This document shows, piece after piece, positions 1 to 8,689 of a stretch of DNA of 38,627 bases; positions within the stretch are counted from its first letter, which is position 1, and every line of letters begins with the position of its first letter. Source of the DNA: Treponema sp. (lineage in GTDB: Bacteria; Spirochaetota; Spirochaetia; Treponematales; Breznakiellaceae); assembly GCA_031266095.1 (NCBI GenBank), contig JAISBR010000177.1, positions 1-38,627 of the forward strand, read 5' to 3'. The notes under the pieces were generated by a model. The model worked only from the letters and a program-made list of their open reading frames with translations, was not told the origin of the DNA and made no database searches. Position numbers and translations under genes: made by a program.

Positions 1-418
1 AACCGGATGTGTTTCCAGGGCTGTTTTTGGTCTTTGGATTGTAAGGCCGTTTCACTATTTGTAATAGCTGGACGGTCTGTATTCGCTTGCGTTTTAGGTT
101 CTGTTCGCTGGCGCGTTCACCCCGGGGTATTAAACCAGACTTTCGAATAAAGTCTCGTACCGCTTCTTCCTCCCGGCTGGGTACGGGTATCCCCGCGGCA
201 ACTTTGTTGCCGACGTTTCCCCACGCTTCAACATCCGCCAGATAAGTACCGTATCCCGCCGGTCGGTTTTGATCTTCTTTTCGTTCCAGGGCCGCGATCA
301 GGTCGCTCTCCGATTGCTCAGTGGACCGTACTTTCCGGTCGTCCAAAACCGCCATAAAACAGAGTCCGTATGAACGCAGTTCATCGTGGACATCCGGGCC
401 AATAGAGTACTCGTGCAT
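1..418 (-). CDS. Hypothetical protein, 5' part only (runs off the window edge)
   Basis: An open minus-strand frame starts with ATG at 418 and stays open for 139 codons to the window edge, so the C-terminus is missing. A strong Shine-Dalgarno AGGAGG (424-429) sits 5 nt before the ATG, which supports real translation. The visible protein is hydrophilic with no membrane segment or signal peptide: an acidic N-terminal half (starts MHEYSIGPDVHDEL), then a segment with VPSREEEAVRDFIRKSG, then a Lys/Arg-rich stretch (LKRKRIQTVQ). I do not recognise the family. The frame carries one copy of a GGGGTATTAAAC motif (125-136) that recurs elsewhere in the window. It lies 68 bp upstream of the ssnA stop codon, on the same strand and downstream of it, so it could be the last gene of the ygfK-ssnA transcript. 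Confidence 0.6.
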   Translation of the reverse strand, partial: MHEYSIGPDVHDELRSYGLCFMAVLDDRKVRSTEQSESDLIAALERKEDQNRPAGYGTYLADVEAWGNVGNKVAAGIPVPSREEEAVRDFIRKSGLIPRGERASEQNLKRKRIQTVQLLQIVKRPYNPKTKNSPGNTSG

Positions 419-485
419 CAGTGCCTCCTGTGGTAAATGGGGTAATTCTACCACAAGCAGTAAACCCTCGGCTTTTAGAGACGCC

Positions 486-1808
486 CTAAATCCGGTCCCA
501 GAGTTTCCGGGCCAGTTCACGTGACTTCGCCAGTAGCGCTTCCTCGTCGATGTTCAGCAGTACCCGGTCCCGCATGATGATCCTGCCGTTGATGATAGTG
601 GTGTCCACATGCCGGCCCGAAACGCCGAAGAGGATGTGACTGTTAATGGTATCCGCGTTAACCGGGGTAGGTCCCTTATAATCGACGATGATGATATCCG
701 CGTAATGATCCTTCGCGAGCGTTCCCAGTTTCCCTTTGATAAAACGTTCCATGATTTTCTTGTTGTTCTCAAAGAGCATCAGCGGCGGTTCCGCCCAGGC
801 GACAGAGGGAATCGCCTTCACGTGCTTATGGAGGATTGCCGCGGTCTTATAGGACTCAAGCATATCGGCGGAGTAGCCGTCGGTTCCCATGCCCACCAGT
901 ACTCCCCTTTTCAGCATATCCAGAACCGGAGAGACCCCCACGGCGTTTCCCATATTGGACTGAGGGTTGTGTACCACCGCGACGCCGCTTTCTTTCAGCA
1001 GTTCCATTTCCGCTTCCGTGATGTGAATACAGTGAACCGCGATTGATTTTTCAGACAGTACGCCGTATTTGTACAACCGTTCGATAACCCGTAAGCCGTA
1101 TTTGGAAACCGCGTCAACCAGGTCCTCAATACCCTCGGCGGCGTGAATATGGAAACCAAGGCCGCCTGCGGCCTCAAGGCAGCGGTTCAGTGTTCTCTCG
1201 CTCAGCGTCATCTGGGCGTGCATGCCGAAGAGCGAAGTCACCATATCGTCATTTTGCGCTTTGCAGTATTGAGTGAAATCAATGTTCTCTCTAATACCGG
1301 CGGCGGCTGTCTTTTCGCCGTCCCGGTCAGATGTCTCATAACAAAAATTACCCCTGATGCCGAAGAGTTTCGACGCCTCGGCTATCTTAAAAAGACTGCC
1401 CTCTACGGCAAAGGGACTGGCATGATGGTCAATTACCGAAGTAACCCCTGAACGAACTTCATCGATCATGGGGCCGATACAGCTGTAATACACATCTTCC
1501 GGGCTGAGTTGTTTATCCAGCCGCCACCACAGTCCTGAAAGTACCTCGCCGAAAGTGGTCGCGCTCTTTCCCCCCAGGGCGATACCCCTCGCGAAGGTGG
1601 AATAGTAGTGCATATGGGTATTGATAAAACCGGGCATCACCAGCCTTCCCTTCGCGTCAATAAATTCGGCGTCAGGGTATTTCGCGCGTAACGATGCTGT
1701 TTCCCCGACTTCCCTGATGAGATTCCCCCCGACGGCTACGGCGCCGCCTTCGATAAAGGGGCGGGATATATCCCTGGTAACAATGTTACCGTTTCCAATC
1801 AAAAACAT
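486..1808 (-). CDS. ssnA: SsnA-type amidohydrolase (purine degradation cluster)
   Basis: Metal-dependent amidohydrolase of the SsnA/TRZ-ATZ type, 440 residues. Visible motifs are NTHMHYY (metal His65 and His67), FHIHAAE (His222), AVHCIHI (around His259) and GMGTDG (Asp310), the usual ligand set of the cyclic-amide hydrolase superfamily, flanked by the small beta-sandwich sequences at both ends. The start is set at 1808, not at a possible upstream start at 1847, because GGAGGAAG precedes it at good spacing and MFLIGNGNIVTRD is the typical first beta strand. It lies 61 bp downstream of ygfK on the same strand. The ygfK-ssnA pair is a known part of the E. coli ygeW-ygfM region and of anaerobic gut purine (urate/xanthine) degradation clusters. 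The exact substrate cannot be read from the sequence. The other cluster genes (ygeX, ygeY, ygeW, hyuA, xdhD) are not in this window. Confidence 0.88.
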   Translation of the reverse strand: MFLIGNGNIVTRDISRPFIEGGAVAVGGNLIREVGETASLRAKYPDAEFIDAKGRLVMPGFINTHMHYYSTFARGIALGGKSATTFGEVLSGLWWRLDKQLSPEDVYYSCIGPMIDEVRSGVTSVIDHHASPFAVEGSLFKIAEASKLFGIRGNFCYETSDRDGEKTAAAGIRENIDFTQYCKAQNDDMVTSLFGMHAQMTLSERTLNRCLEAAGGLGFHIHAAEGIEDLVDAVSKYGLRVIERLYKYGVLSEKSIAVHCIHITEAEMELLKESGVAVVHNPQSNMGNAVGVSPVLDMLKRGVLVGMGTDGYSADMLESYKTAAILHKHVKAIPSVAWAEPPLMLFENNKKIMERFIKGKLGTLAKDHYADIIIVDYKGPTPVNADTINSHILFGVSGRHVDTTIINGRIIMRDRVLLNIDEEALLAKSRELARKLWDRI

Positions 1809-1826
1809 GGTCTTCCTCCAATTAGT

Positions 1827-1860
1827 GTCTATCCATAATGTAGACACATTATGGACAGAC
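1827..1860 (-). promoter_or_regulatory. Strong hairpin between ygfK and ssnA
   Basis: Inverted repeat with 15-nt arms (1827-1841 and 1846-1860) around the 4-nt loop AGAC. In the minus-strand transcript the single non-Watson-Crick position is a G-U wobble, so the RNA stem is complete. It begins 10 nt after the ygfK stop and ends 18 nt before the ssnA ATG. There is no T-run after it, so it is not a typical terminator. mRNA processing or stability, or a dimeric-repressor operator, fit better. Function is inferred. Confidence 0.6.
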
Positions 1861-1869
1861 TACCTTAAA

Positions 1870-4800
1870 TTAACGGGCAGGCACGAGATACCCGTATTGC
1901 TCCTCAATGGTCTTGATCATGGCGGCCCACCCGTCCGGGATGCCCTCTCCTCCCCTTCGGTACGTCAGGACCGATTTATCCTCCAGCCGGAGCGTATAGG
2001 TGTCCGCGCCGGTTTTAAGAAAACCGGCGTTCCCGCTGTCCGCGAAATCTTCCCCGCCGCTGAAAACGGTGAACTTATCCCGGTAGGGCTTCCCCGCGTG
2101 AGGACAGAAAGTCGCGCAATTCCCACATTCATTGCAGCTCCGGTCAATGTGTACGATTTGATGGGTCTTCCGGAACGCGCCGCCGACTGCGGGCAGCCGC
2201 ACCGCCACATTGGCCCGATTCGGACACACGTCCACACATATCTCACAGAGGGTATCACAGGAAAGGCAGCGGTAGCCATCGGTATGATCCCGCTTTGCCG
2301 CAATGATAAGGCCTTTTTTGCGGTACAGGTCCGCCGCGCTTGTTCCGCTCCGGGCGGCGTTCTCCGGCCCGGCGGAAAAATCCGCTTCCAGGCCAAGTTT
2401 CCGCAGAATATCCGCCGCGGCAGCTTTACCGTCGGCGATGGCCTTAACCACCGTGGCGGGACCGGCCCTGCAGTCACCCGCGATATAAACGCCGGGAACG
2501 GAACTTTCACCGGAGGCGCCGGTCCGGGGGAATCCTCCGGCGTTAAGCGCTATACCGTTATGGGTAAAGAATTCGGTATCGACCGCGGCGCCCGCGGCGG
2601 CTATCACCGTATCAAAACGCAGTTCCTCTTTTGTACCGGTAGACTCGATACTCCGCCTGCCTGAGGATTCGTATTCGCCAAGGCGCATTACCGCGCAGGT
2701 GAGGACGCCGCCGGACCAGGTTTCGGGGGCCAACAGTTCTTTGATTACGACTCCTTCCGCCAGGGTCAATTCCTGTTCCTCGTATTGGGAGGGCATGAAT
2801 TCCCTGGTCCGGCGGTAGACAATGGTTACCGATTCAACTCCCCTGTTCCGCTTCGCCGCCCTGGCACAGTCCATTGCCACGTCACCGCCGCCTATGACGG
2901 CGACTCTTTTGCCCAGCGAAAGGCCGCAGTGGGATTCCTTTGATTCTTCCAGGAAACGGAGGGCGTCAAGAATCTCTTCGCCCTGTTGTTTTACCACGGC
3001 GGGGCCTTCTTTCCACGCGCCGGCAGCTATGACGATGTAATCGTGGTTTTTTCGCAGGGCGGCAATCGAATAGGTTTCCCGCGCGTTGAACCGGAATTCC
3101 ACGCCGGTTTTTTCCGCTATACGGAAATCGCGGTGTATTACCTCATCGGAGATTCTGAAAGACGGTATCACATACCGCACAATACCGAACGGCTTTTCCC
3201 GCTTTTCATAGACCGTTACCGGTACGCCGTTTCTCCGCAGAAACACCGCCGCGGCAATACCCGCCGGACCCGCGCCTATTACCGCGGCGGATTTACCGGT
3301 TTTAAGTTCCGCCGGCCGCAGGGAGGCGATAAAATCTTCCTGGGCTTTATCCGCGGAGATGAGTTTGGCCTGTCTTATCCTCAGCGGATCATCGTAATCA
3401 AGCCTGGTACACTTATGCTGGCACTGGTGATCGCAGATGGTCCCGGTAATTGAGGGGGCGGTATTGTCAAGGGCGATTATTTTGAACGCCTCGCCGTAAT
3501 TTTCCGCCGCCACAGCCGCGAGATAATCGGGAATACGCTGGTGAATGGGACAGCCGCCTTCCATGCAGGGCGCTTTCTCGCAGTCAAACAGGGAGAGGGC
3601 GCTCTTTGTCTTCCGTGAACCAGTCCGGCGGTATTCCCTGCGGAAACGTTCCTGTCCGGAAACCGATTCGGCCAGCTCCTTCAAGGCGTCCACATTGATA
3701 CGGCCGCGGATCCCGCCTGCGGACGCTGCCCGCTCAGGGACTTTTTCCGCAAGTTCCGCAAGCTGGGTGAAGCGCTCATAGCCTCCGGGCTTGAGTATCG
3801 TGGTAGCCATCGTCACCGGCCTGATGCCTGATGCGAGGATTCTCTCAAGGTTAAAGAAATCGGCGCCGCCGGAATAGCTTATGGGAAGTTCGCCTTTGAA
3901 AGCCCCGGAGAGTTTTTGCGCCACATTGATCGAGAGGGGAAACAAGGCGCGGCCGGACATATACATTTCCGTCCCCGGCAACTCGTTTCGTTTTATTTCC
4001 ACCGGAAAAGTATTGGTCAGTTTTACCCCGAAGCTGAGCTTCCGTCCCTGTGCCAGGGCCGCAAGGCGGGTGAACATATCCACCGCGTCATTGAATTGCA
4101 GGTCATTTTTGAAATGATGCTCGTCAAAGGAAATATACCCATAACCAAGTTCGTCTAACAGCCTGCGGGCCGTTTCATAACCCAGAAGGGTTGGATTACA
4201 TTTGACGAAGGTGTGCATTCCCTTTTCGGTGATTAAATACGCGGCTATTTTTTCGATCTCTTCCCTGGGACAGCCGTGCAGGGTCGACAGGGTAACGCTG
4301 TTTGAAACCGCCGGGGAAACGGCGTCAAGGTCCTTTTGGGTAAAACGGTCAAAGGAACTGATGTTATTCGCAAGATAACGGAAACAGCTTTTCCATATCG
4401 CCGTATTTTCGGCGTTTTTCATCCCCTCAATATACGAATCGATCTTTTCCGATTTGATTCCCTCAAGGCTGTAGCCGACGCTTATATTAAAAATCACGCC
4501 GCCTGTATCGGGGATGTTACATTCTTTCCTGAACAAATGACAAAGAAACCACGCCTTGATATATTCTTCCTGCGCCTCGGCGACGGTCAGTTCGGTGGAC
4601 CATTCCACATTGTAGCCCTCGTCCATAGCGTTAATACAGGGCCGGGCTACCGCCTTTCGCAGTTCCTCACCATCCATGACCTGTACGGTCTTCAGCTCCA
4701 TAAAGCGGGCGCCGGCCAGATATGCCGCGAGAATATTCTGGGCAAGCTGTGCATTGGGGCCGGCCGCCGGTCCGATGGGAGAACTGATACGGGCGCCGAA

Positions 4801-4941
4801 AAGAACGGTATTGCCGTGTTCCCCCGCGGGACGGTAAAATTTCTCCGCTCTGATGCCGAAAACCGAACCGTGATTGGTATATTCCCCTCGTACCCAGCCT
4901 ACCAGCTCCGCAAAGGGAATCGGCCGCATTATCTCACTCAT
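1870..4941 (-). CDS. ygfK: YgfK-family Fe-S/FAD oxidoreductase
   Basis: 1023 residues, close to the usual YgfK length of about 1030. Domains in order: an N-terminal TIM-barrel region like dihydropyrimidine/dihydroorotate dehydrogenases (about 1-400); a GltD-type cysteine region (CEKAPCMEGGCPIH at 454-467, CDHQCQHKC at 503-511); an FAD Rossmann motif AAVIGAGPAGIAAA (552-565); an NAD(P)H motif VAVIGGGDVAMDCARA (680-695); and two C-terminal [4Fe-4S] motifs (CLSCDTLCEICVDVCP at 892-907, CNECGNCATFCP at 936-947). It is often annotated as putative selenate reductase subunit YgfK. Later work places it in anaerobic purine catabolism together with ssnA, the next gene here. It is probably cytoplasmic, as no signal or membrane segment is visible. 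The ATG at 4941 has GAGGAG upstream. The pairing with ssnA supports the role; the actual electron donor is not known from the sequence. Confidence 0.9.
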   Translation of the reverse strand: MSEIMRPIPFAELVGWVRGEYTNHGSVFGIRAEKFYRPAGEHGNTVLFGARISSPIGPAAGPNAQLAQNILAAYLAGARFMELKTVQVMDGEELRKAVARPCINAMDEGYNVEWSTELTVAEAQEEYIKAWFLCHLFRKECNIPDTGGVIFNISVGYSLEGIKSEKIDSYIEGMKNAENTAIWKSCFRYLANNISSFDRFTQKDLDAVSPAVSNSVTLSTLHGCPREEIEKIAAYLITEKGMHTFVKCNPTLLGYETARRLLDELGYGYISFDEHHFKNDLQFNDAVDMFTRLAALAQGRKLSFGVKLTNTFPVEIKRNELPGTEMYMSGRALFPLSINVAQKLSGAFKGELPISYSGGADFFNLERILASGIRPVTMATTILKPGGYERFTQLAELAEKVPERAASAGGIRGRINVDALKELAESVSGQERFRREYRRTGSRKTKSALSLFDCEKAPCMEGGCPIHQRIPDYLAAVAAENYGEAFKIIALDNTAPSITGTICDHQCQHKCTRLDYDDPLRIRQAKLISADKAQEDFIASLRPAELKTGKSAAVIGAGPAGIAAAVFLRRNGVPVTVYEKREKPFGIVRYVIPSFRISDEVIHRDFRIAEKTGVEFRFNARETYSIAALRKNHDYIVIAAGAWKEGPAVVKQQGEEILDALRFLEESKESHCGLSLGKRVAVIGGGDVAMDCARAAKRNRGVESVTIVYRRTREFMPSQYEEQELTLAEGVVIKELLAPETWSGGVLTCAVMRLGEYESSGRRSIESTGTKEELRFDTVIAAAGAAVDTEFFTHNGIALNAGGFPRTGASGESSVPGVYIAGDCRAGPATVVKAIADGKAAAADILRKLGLEADFSAGPENAARSGTSAADLYRKKGLIIAAKRDHTDGYRCLSCDTLCEICVDVCPNRANVAVRLPAVGGAFRKTHQIVHIDRSCNECGNCATFCPHAGKPYRDKFTVFSGGEDFADSGNAGFLKTGADTYTLRLEDKSVLTYRRGGEGIPDGWAAMIKTIEEQYGYLVPAR

Positions 4942-5030
4942 GGTTAACTCCTCTTAATATTTGTGTTGTGTTACATTACAGTTTGTGTAAGACACCAGGG
5001 AAAACCCGCGCCGGCTTTAGCGGACAGCCG

Positions 5031-5063
5031 CCGGGAGTTTGCTGCACTTCGTGCATAAAACCT
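5031..5063 (+). repeat. 33-nt dispersed repeat with hairpin, copy A
   Basis: Matches 17744-17776 (opposite strand) at 30 of 33 positions. It has a core GGGAGTTTGC, a small hairpin GCAC-TTC-GTGC and a tail GCATAAAACCT. Copy B has GCGC-TTC-GCGC in the stem, so two of the three differences form a compensatory A-T to G-C change that keeps the hairpin. Confidence 0.7.
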
Positions 5064-5202
5064 CCACGTACAACAGGCTCCCGGAATCTCTCCCATTTTA
5101 CTACAAGTATTGCCGTCCGTCCACCGCAGCTTATCTGCCGTTCAGGGCAACCCTCAATGCTGCATTCCTGCAGGATGTTCTATTCGAAGGTAAAAATCAC
5201 CT

Positions 5203-5260
5203 GAGGCTGTTCCAAAACCATGCGCTGTAGCGCATAGTCAATTAGTTTTGGAACAAGCTC
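5203..5260. repeat. GAGGCT hairpin family, copy 1
   Basis: Arms TGTTCCAAAAC and GTTTTGGAACA (11 bp, perfect) bracketed by GAGGC and GCTC. The loop carries a second perfect hairpin, ATGCGC-TGTA-GCGCAT, which the other copies lack. It lies in the ygfK-foldase gap and is nearly the same as the copy at 13251-13289 except for the loop. Confidence 0.7.
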
Positions 5261-5347
5261 ACCTGTCAGGCGATTTTATGAGGTCTTAGGCGCGAAGAGC
5301 AACAAACTGCTAGACCAAGCGCCCTGAAAATGGTATGGTATTTTAAA

Positions 5348-5384
5348 GGCCGCTCTTTCAAAACTGAAGTCTTGAAAGAGCCTC
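5348..5384. repeat. GAGGCT hairpin family, copy 2
   Basis: Stem GCTCTTTCAA/TTGAAAGAGC around AACTGAAGTC, followed by CTCA. The loop core CTGAAGT is shared with the copies at 12369-12406 and 25862-25895. It ends 37 bp before the foldase start codon and so may sit in its 5' leader. Confidence 0.7.
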
Positions 5385-5421
5385 ATTTGAGTATCCAAAA
5401 CAACTGCGAGGTGTGGTTTTT

Positions 5422-6960
5422 ATGGCTTTAAAGGAAAAGAAGGCAGCGGTTAAGGGAAAAAATCCCTCGGATTCGGAATTTATCCATCGTTTTAAGGCTC
5501 ATCCCTTCATTTTCATCGGTACCATTATCATACTTATAATTGTAATAGTTGCCTTTGTCCTGGTCCCGGCCGTTGTTCCCGAGTATGCCGGGGGTGGTAA
5601 TGTAGATCTGACCTTCGGTTCTTATGACAAGGCGCCGATCAGTTATGTGCCGGGGAATTATTTCGCCCGGTACTATTCAATGGCGGCCCAGTACCGGCAG
5701 GATTCAGTCGACCCCAATAATTACCAGTTAGCGAGTTACCAGATTTGGCGGGAGGCTTTTGGGGCTGCCGTGGTTCATACGGCGATTTTGCGGGAAATGG
5801 AAAAGTCCGGATATACCGTTCCCGTGGAAATCGTTGACCGGGAAGTAGCCCAGTTACCCCAGTTTCAGGAAAACGGCCGTTTTTCCGCGTCCTTGTATCA
5901 GCGGCTTTCCAATAATGACCGGCTTACCCTCTGGAGGCAGGTGCAGGAAGATCTCGCGAAAGAACGGTTTTATTCTGATGTTACCGAGCTGCTTAAATCC
6001 TCGGCGGAAGGAGCCTTTATTGGCAAAATGGCGTCTCCCCAGCGGAGTTTCGATATGGTTCCTTTTTCGGTAGACGCCTATCCGGATACCGAACTTGCCG
6101 CCTACGCGCTGGAACATCCGGATCTGTTCAGGGCGGTCCATCTCTCAAAAATCACCATCAATTCCAGCGAGAGAGAGGCCCGGCAGGTGCTCGAGTCAAT
6201 AAAGAACGGAACCACTACCTTTGAGGACGCGGCCGGTTCCTATTCACAGGACAGTTATGCCGAAAGAGGCGGGGACATGGGGATCAAACTGGCTCATGAA
6301 TTGAATGTGGAAATCACCGAAGAGGCGGACAGGGAAAGGATCATTGCCCTGGGCAGGGGAGAATACAGTGATGTGGTAAGAGTCAGTTCCGGCTGGGCTT
6401 TTTTCCGGGTCGAGAATGAGGTTCTAAGCGCGGATATCTCCGATTCAGCGACGCTGGACAAGGTTCGAGCCTATGTACGGAATTTTGAACGGGGCCGAAT
6501 GGAGGACTGGGCTATCGCGCAAGCCCGGGATTTTATCACCCAGGCAAATGTATCCGGTTTTGACGAATCCCTCAGTGAGCGGGGGATTGAAAAACGTACT
6601 TTTGGTCCGGTCTCCATCAACTACGGAAACATCGATCTTTTTAGCAGCCTCAGTTCCTTTTCGATACCGGAACTTTCCGGTTCTTACTCAGATGAAAATT
6701 TCTGGAGTGCCGCTTTTTCAACTCCGGTCAATAGTCTGTCGGAACCCCTGGTACAGGGCGGTAATGTGCTGGTGCTTTTTCCCACTGAGGAAACCGAGGC
6801 TGAAGACTCCGGCGTCGAGTCTATCGCTTCGGCCTATTCTAATTATTGGCTGAGCTATATGAGCGGACAGTCCCTGGGATCCTATTTCCTCAACAGTGAA
6901 AAGATGGATGACCGGTTTCTTGAAACTTACTTCCGCTACTTCCTGACCCAGAGCGAATAA
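5422..6960 (+). CDS. Membrane-anchored SurA/PpiD-like peptidyl-prolyl isomerase
   Basis: 512 residues. A basic cytoplasmic N-terminus (about 1-28) is followed by one membrane segment (about 29-52), then a periplasmic part with a SurA/PpiD-type chaperone region (about 60-230) and a parvulin-like domain (about 235-340) containing SKITINSSEREARQVLESI and SYSQDSYAERGGDMG. Family knowledge suggests assistance in folding or release of exported and outer-membrane proteins. Isomerase activity is uncertain because parvulin active-site residues vary. The ATG at 5422 is preferred over GTG 5413 because GAGGTG lies 8 nt before it. The next gene starts directly after the stop codon, so the two are probably cotranscribed. 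The C-terminal 170 residues show no known domain. Confidence 0.8.
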   Translation: MALKEKKAAVKGKNPSDSEFIHRFKAHPFIFIGTIIILIIVIVAFVLVPAVVPEYAGGGNVDLTFGSYDKAPISYVPGNYFARYYSMAAQYRQDSVDPNNYQLASYQIWREAFGAAVVHTAILREMEKSGYTVPVEIVDREVAQLPQFQENGRFSASLYQRLSNNDRLTLWRQVQEDLAKERFYSDVTELLKSSAEGAFIGKMASPQRSFDMVPFSVDAYPDTELAAYALEHPDLFRAVHLSKITINSSEREARQVLESIKNGTTTFEDAAGSYSQDSYAERGGDMGIKLAHELNVEITEEADRERIIALGRGEYSDVVRVSSGWAFFRVENEVLSADISDSATLDKVRAYVRNFERGRMEDWAIAQARDFITQANVSGFDESLSERGIEKRTFGPVSINYGNIDLFSSLSSFSIPELSGSYSDENFWSAAFSTPVNSLSEPLVQGGNVLVLFPTEETEAEDSGVESIASAYSNYWLSYMSGQSLGSYFLNSEKMDDRFLETYFRYFLTQSE

Positions 6961-8631
6961 TTGACAGCGGCCCGCCGGGGTTTTGTCTATAAAGGAAAGA
7001 CCCTCCTTTCAGGCATTGATCCAATCGGCAGGATGGAAAAAACAGCGGAAAATATTCCTCTTAAGGATAGAACCCTCTACTTTTGTCCTTCCCCGCTCTA
7101 CGGTTACGGGCTGGGGAGGCTGCTTGAAAGACTGGCGGAAGAGGCTCCCCATTCGGTTGTATTCTGTGTGGAAGCGGATAACGAGTTATACGATCTGTCC
7201 CTTAAAAACCGGGATCCCTCACTTGCGGTAAATCCCCGATTATGCATAACAGACACCTGTGAAAGTGCCGCCGTCTGCGCCTTGGTGCGGCAAATATGGG
7301 GAGGGCGGGTTTTTCGCAGGGTGGAGATGCTCCGCCTCACCGGAGGCTGGCAGCTTTTTCCCGATTTGTACAATTCCCTCGCGGAGGCGCTGCGGCGGGA
7401 AATCGCCACAGATTGGGGCAATGCTTTAACTCTGACAAAATTGGGCCGCCGCTATATCCGTAACGCCCTGCGGAATCTCGCCCTTATCCCCCGCTGCCTC
7501 TCAATCGAGAAACTCTCTTTCGGCGGCGACCCGGTACTGGTCCTGGGGGCGGGTCCCTCGCTGGACCCGCTGCTTGACGGTCTTTCCCTCCGTTTCGGAG
7601 AAACACTCCAGTGGCGTCAGGAGCGGCCTTTCAGAATAATCTGTGTGGACACCTGCCTCCCCACCCTGCGGGAACGAAATATTGCCCCTGATCTTGCGGT
7701 GATCCTTGAAAGCCAACACTGGAATCTGCGGGACTTTGTCGGCTGCCTGGGCTGGGATGTTCCCGCCGCGATGGACCTTTCCGCCTTGCCCGCCACCGGG
7801 AACATACTCTCAGGCGGGGTGTATCTCTTTATGACGCCGTGGACAGAATTACATGTCTTCGAGCGGCTCAACGCCTCAGGACTGCTGCCCCCGGATATCC
7901 CTCCGTTGGGATCGGTGGGACTCACCGCAGTGAAACTGGCACGCCGGCTCAGTTGGGGTAAAATTATTGTCGGGGGTATTGATTTTTCTTTTACCCTTGA
8001 CGCATACCATGCCCGTTCCACTCCGGAGCGCCTGGACAAACTGCGCCGCCATAACCGCTTCCAAAGTCTCTTCAATATTGCGGCTTTCGGTCCTGCCGCC
8101 CGTAGTTTTGTCTCCAAATCAGGCCTCCCGGTACGAAGTGATCCCGCCATGCGGAACTACCGCGCTCTTTTTGAGCGGGAATTCGCAGCCGATCCCCGTC
8201 TCTTTGATATCTCTGGCAGCGGCCTTCCCTTGGGCCTGCGTTCCCTCTTGCCGGAAGCGGTCTTCAACGCGCTGGCGGAGGGCAAAAAGGCGTTCACCGC
8301 CGGGGAGATACTTCCGGCGGAAGAAGCTGCCTTGACGGAACGGCTCAGGGCTTTTATTCAAGGAGAGCAAGACCGTCTTACCGCGCTGCGAAAGATCCTT
8401 ACCGGAGAGGCGCGGGCAGAACGGCTGAATAGTCTTATAGGTGAGTGCGATTACCTATGGGCCCATTTTCCCGATTACGCCGGCGCGGGAGGCCGCTGTC
8501 CCGGTCCCGGGGAATTTGCCGCCGGTACCCCCTCCGCAGTCTCATTTCTCAAGCGTCTCCGCAGTGAAATTGACCCCGCCCTGGCCCTCTTTGAGCGGAC
8601 GTTCAGGGAAACCGGGATCAGCGCGGGATAA
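6961..8631 (+). CDS. DUF115 (MAF/MptE-like) protein
   Basis: 556 residues of the DUF115 family, which includes flagellin-glycosylation motility accessory factors and the archaeal 6-hydroxymethylpterin diphosphokinase MptE. The hallmark VLVLGAGPSLDPLLDG lies at 193-208, followed by FRIICVDTCLPTLRERNIAPD and later GKIIVGGIDFSF, the nucleotide-binding core. The N-terminus GKTLLSGIDPIGRMEK matches the usual start region of the family, so the TTG at 6961, immediately after the foldase stop, is a better start than the ATG at 7033, although its Shine-Dalgarno is weak. No membrane segment is visible. In motile spirochaetes it could modify flagellar filament protein, but the neighbours give no flagellar context, so the role is inferred. 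Confidence 0.78.
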   Translation: MTAARRGFVYKGKTLLSGIDPIGRMEKTAENIPLKDRTLYFCPSPLYGYGLGRLLERLAEEAPHSVVFCVEADNELYDLSLKNRDPSLAVNPRLCITDTCESAAVCALVRQIWGGRVFRRVEMLRLTGGWQLFPDLYNSLAEALRREIATDWGNALTLTKLGRRYIRNALRNLALIPRCLSIEKLSFGGDPVLVLGAGPSLDPLLDGLSLRFGETLQWRQERPFRIICVDTCLPTLRERNIAPDLAVILESQHWNLRDFVGCLGWDVPAAMDLSALPATGNILSGGVYLFMTPWTELHVFERLNASGLLPPDIPPLGSVGLTAVKLARRLSWGKIIVGGIDFSFTLDAYHARSTPERLDKLRRHNRFQSLFNIAAFGPAARSFVSKSGLPVRSDPAMRNYRALFEREFAADPRLFDISGSGLPLGLRSLLPEAVFNALAEGKKAFTAGEILPAEEAALTERLRAFIQGEQDRLTALRKILTGEARAERLNSLIGECDYLWAHFPDYAGAGGRCPGPGEFAAGTPSAVSFLKRLRSEIDPALALFERTFRETGISAG

Positions 8632-8689
8632 ACCGTGTCCTGCCGATTTGAAGTTCAAGAATAGTCTCAAAATATCCGTTAATTGAACA

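Larger units (their letters stand above)
4942..5421. other. Intergenic gap rich in small repeats
   Basis: 480 bp between the divergent ygfK and foldase genes. No convincing gene is seen: the short frames have no Shine-Dalgarno and no recognisable family. It holds a 33-nt repeat (5031-5063), two members of the GAGGCT hairpin family (5203-5260 and 5348-5384), and between them (about 5272-5320) a stretch resembling a decayed, inverted copy of the 33-nt repeat. Both divergent promoters must lie here, but I could not identify a clear -35/-10 pair. Confidence 0.6.

Noticed and set aside
1621..2664. 347-residue plus-strand frame
   Set aside because: It lies antisense to ssnA and ygfK, which have clear families; its composition reads as a shadow frame.
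1870..4941. Selenate reductase annotation for ygfK
   Set aside because: The old family name is not supported by any molybdenum-cofactor partner here; the ssnA pairing favours purine catabolism.
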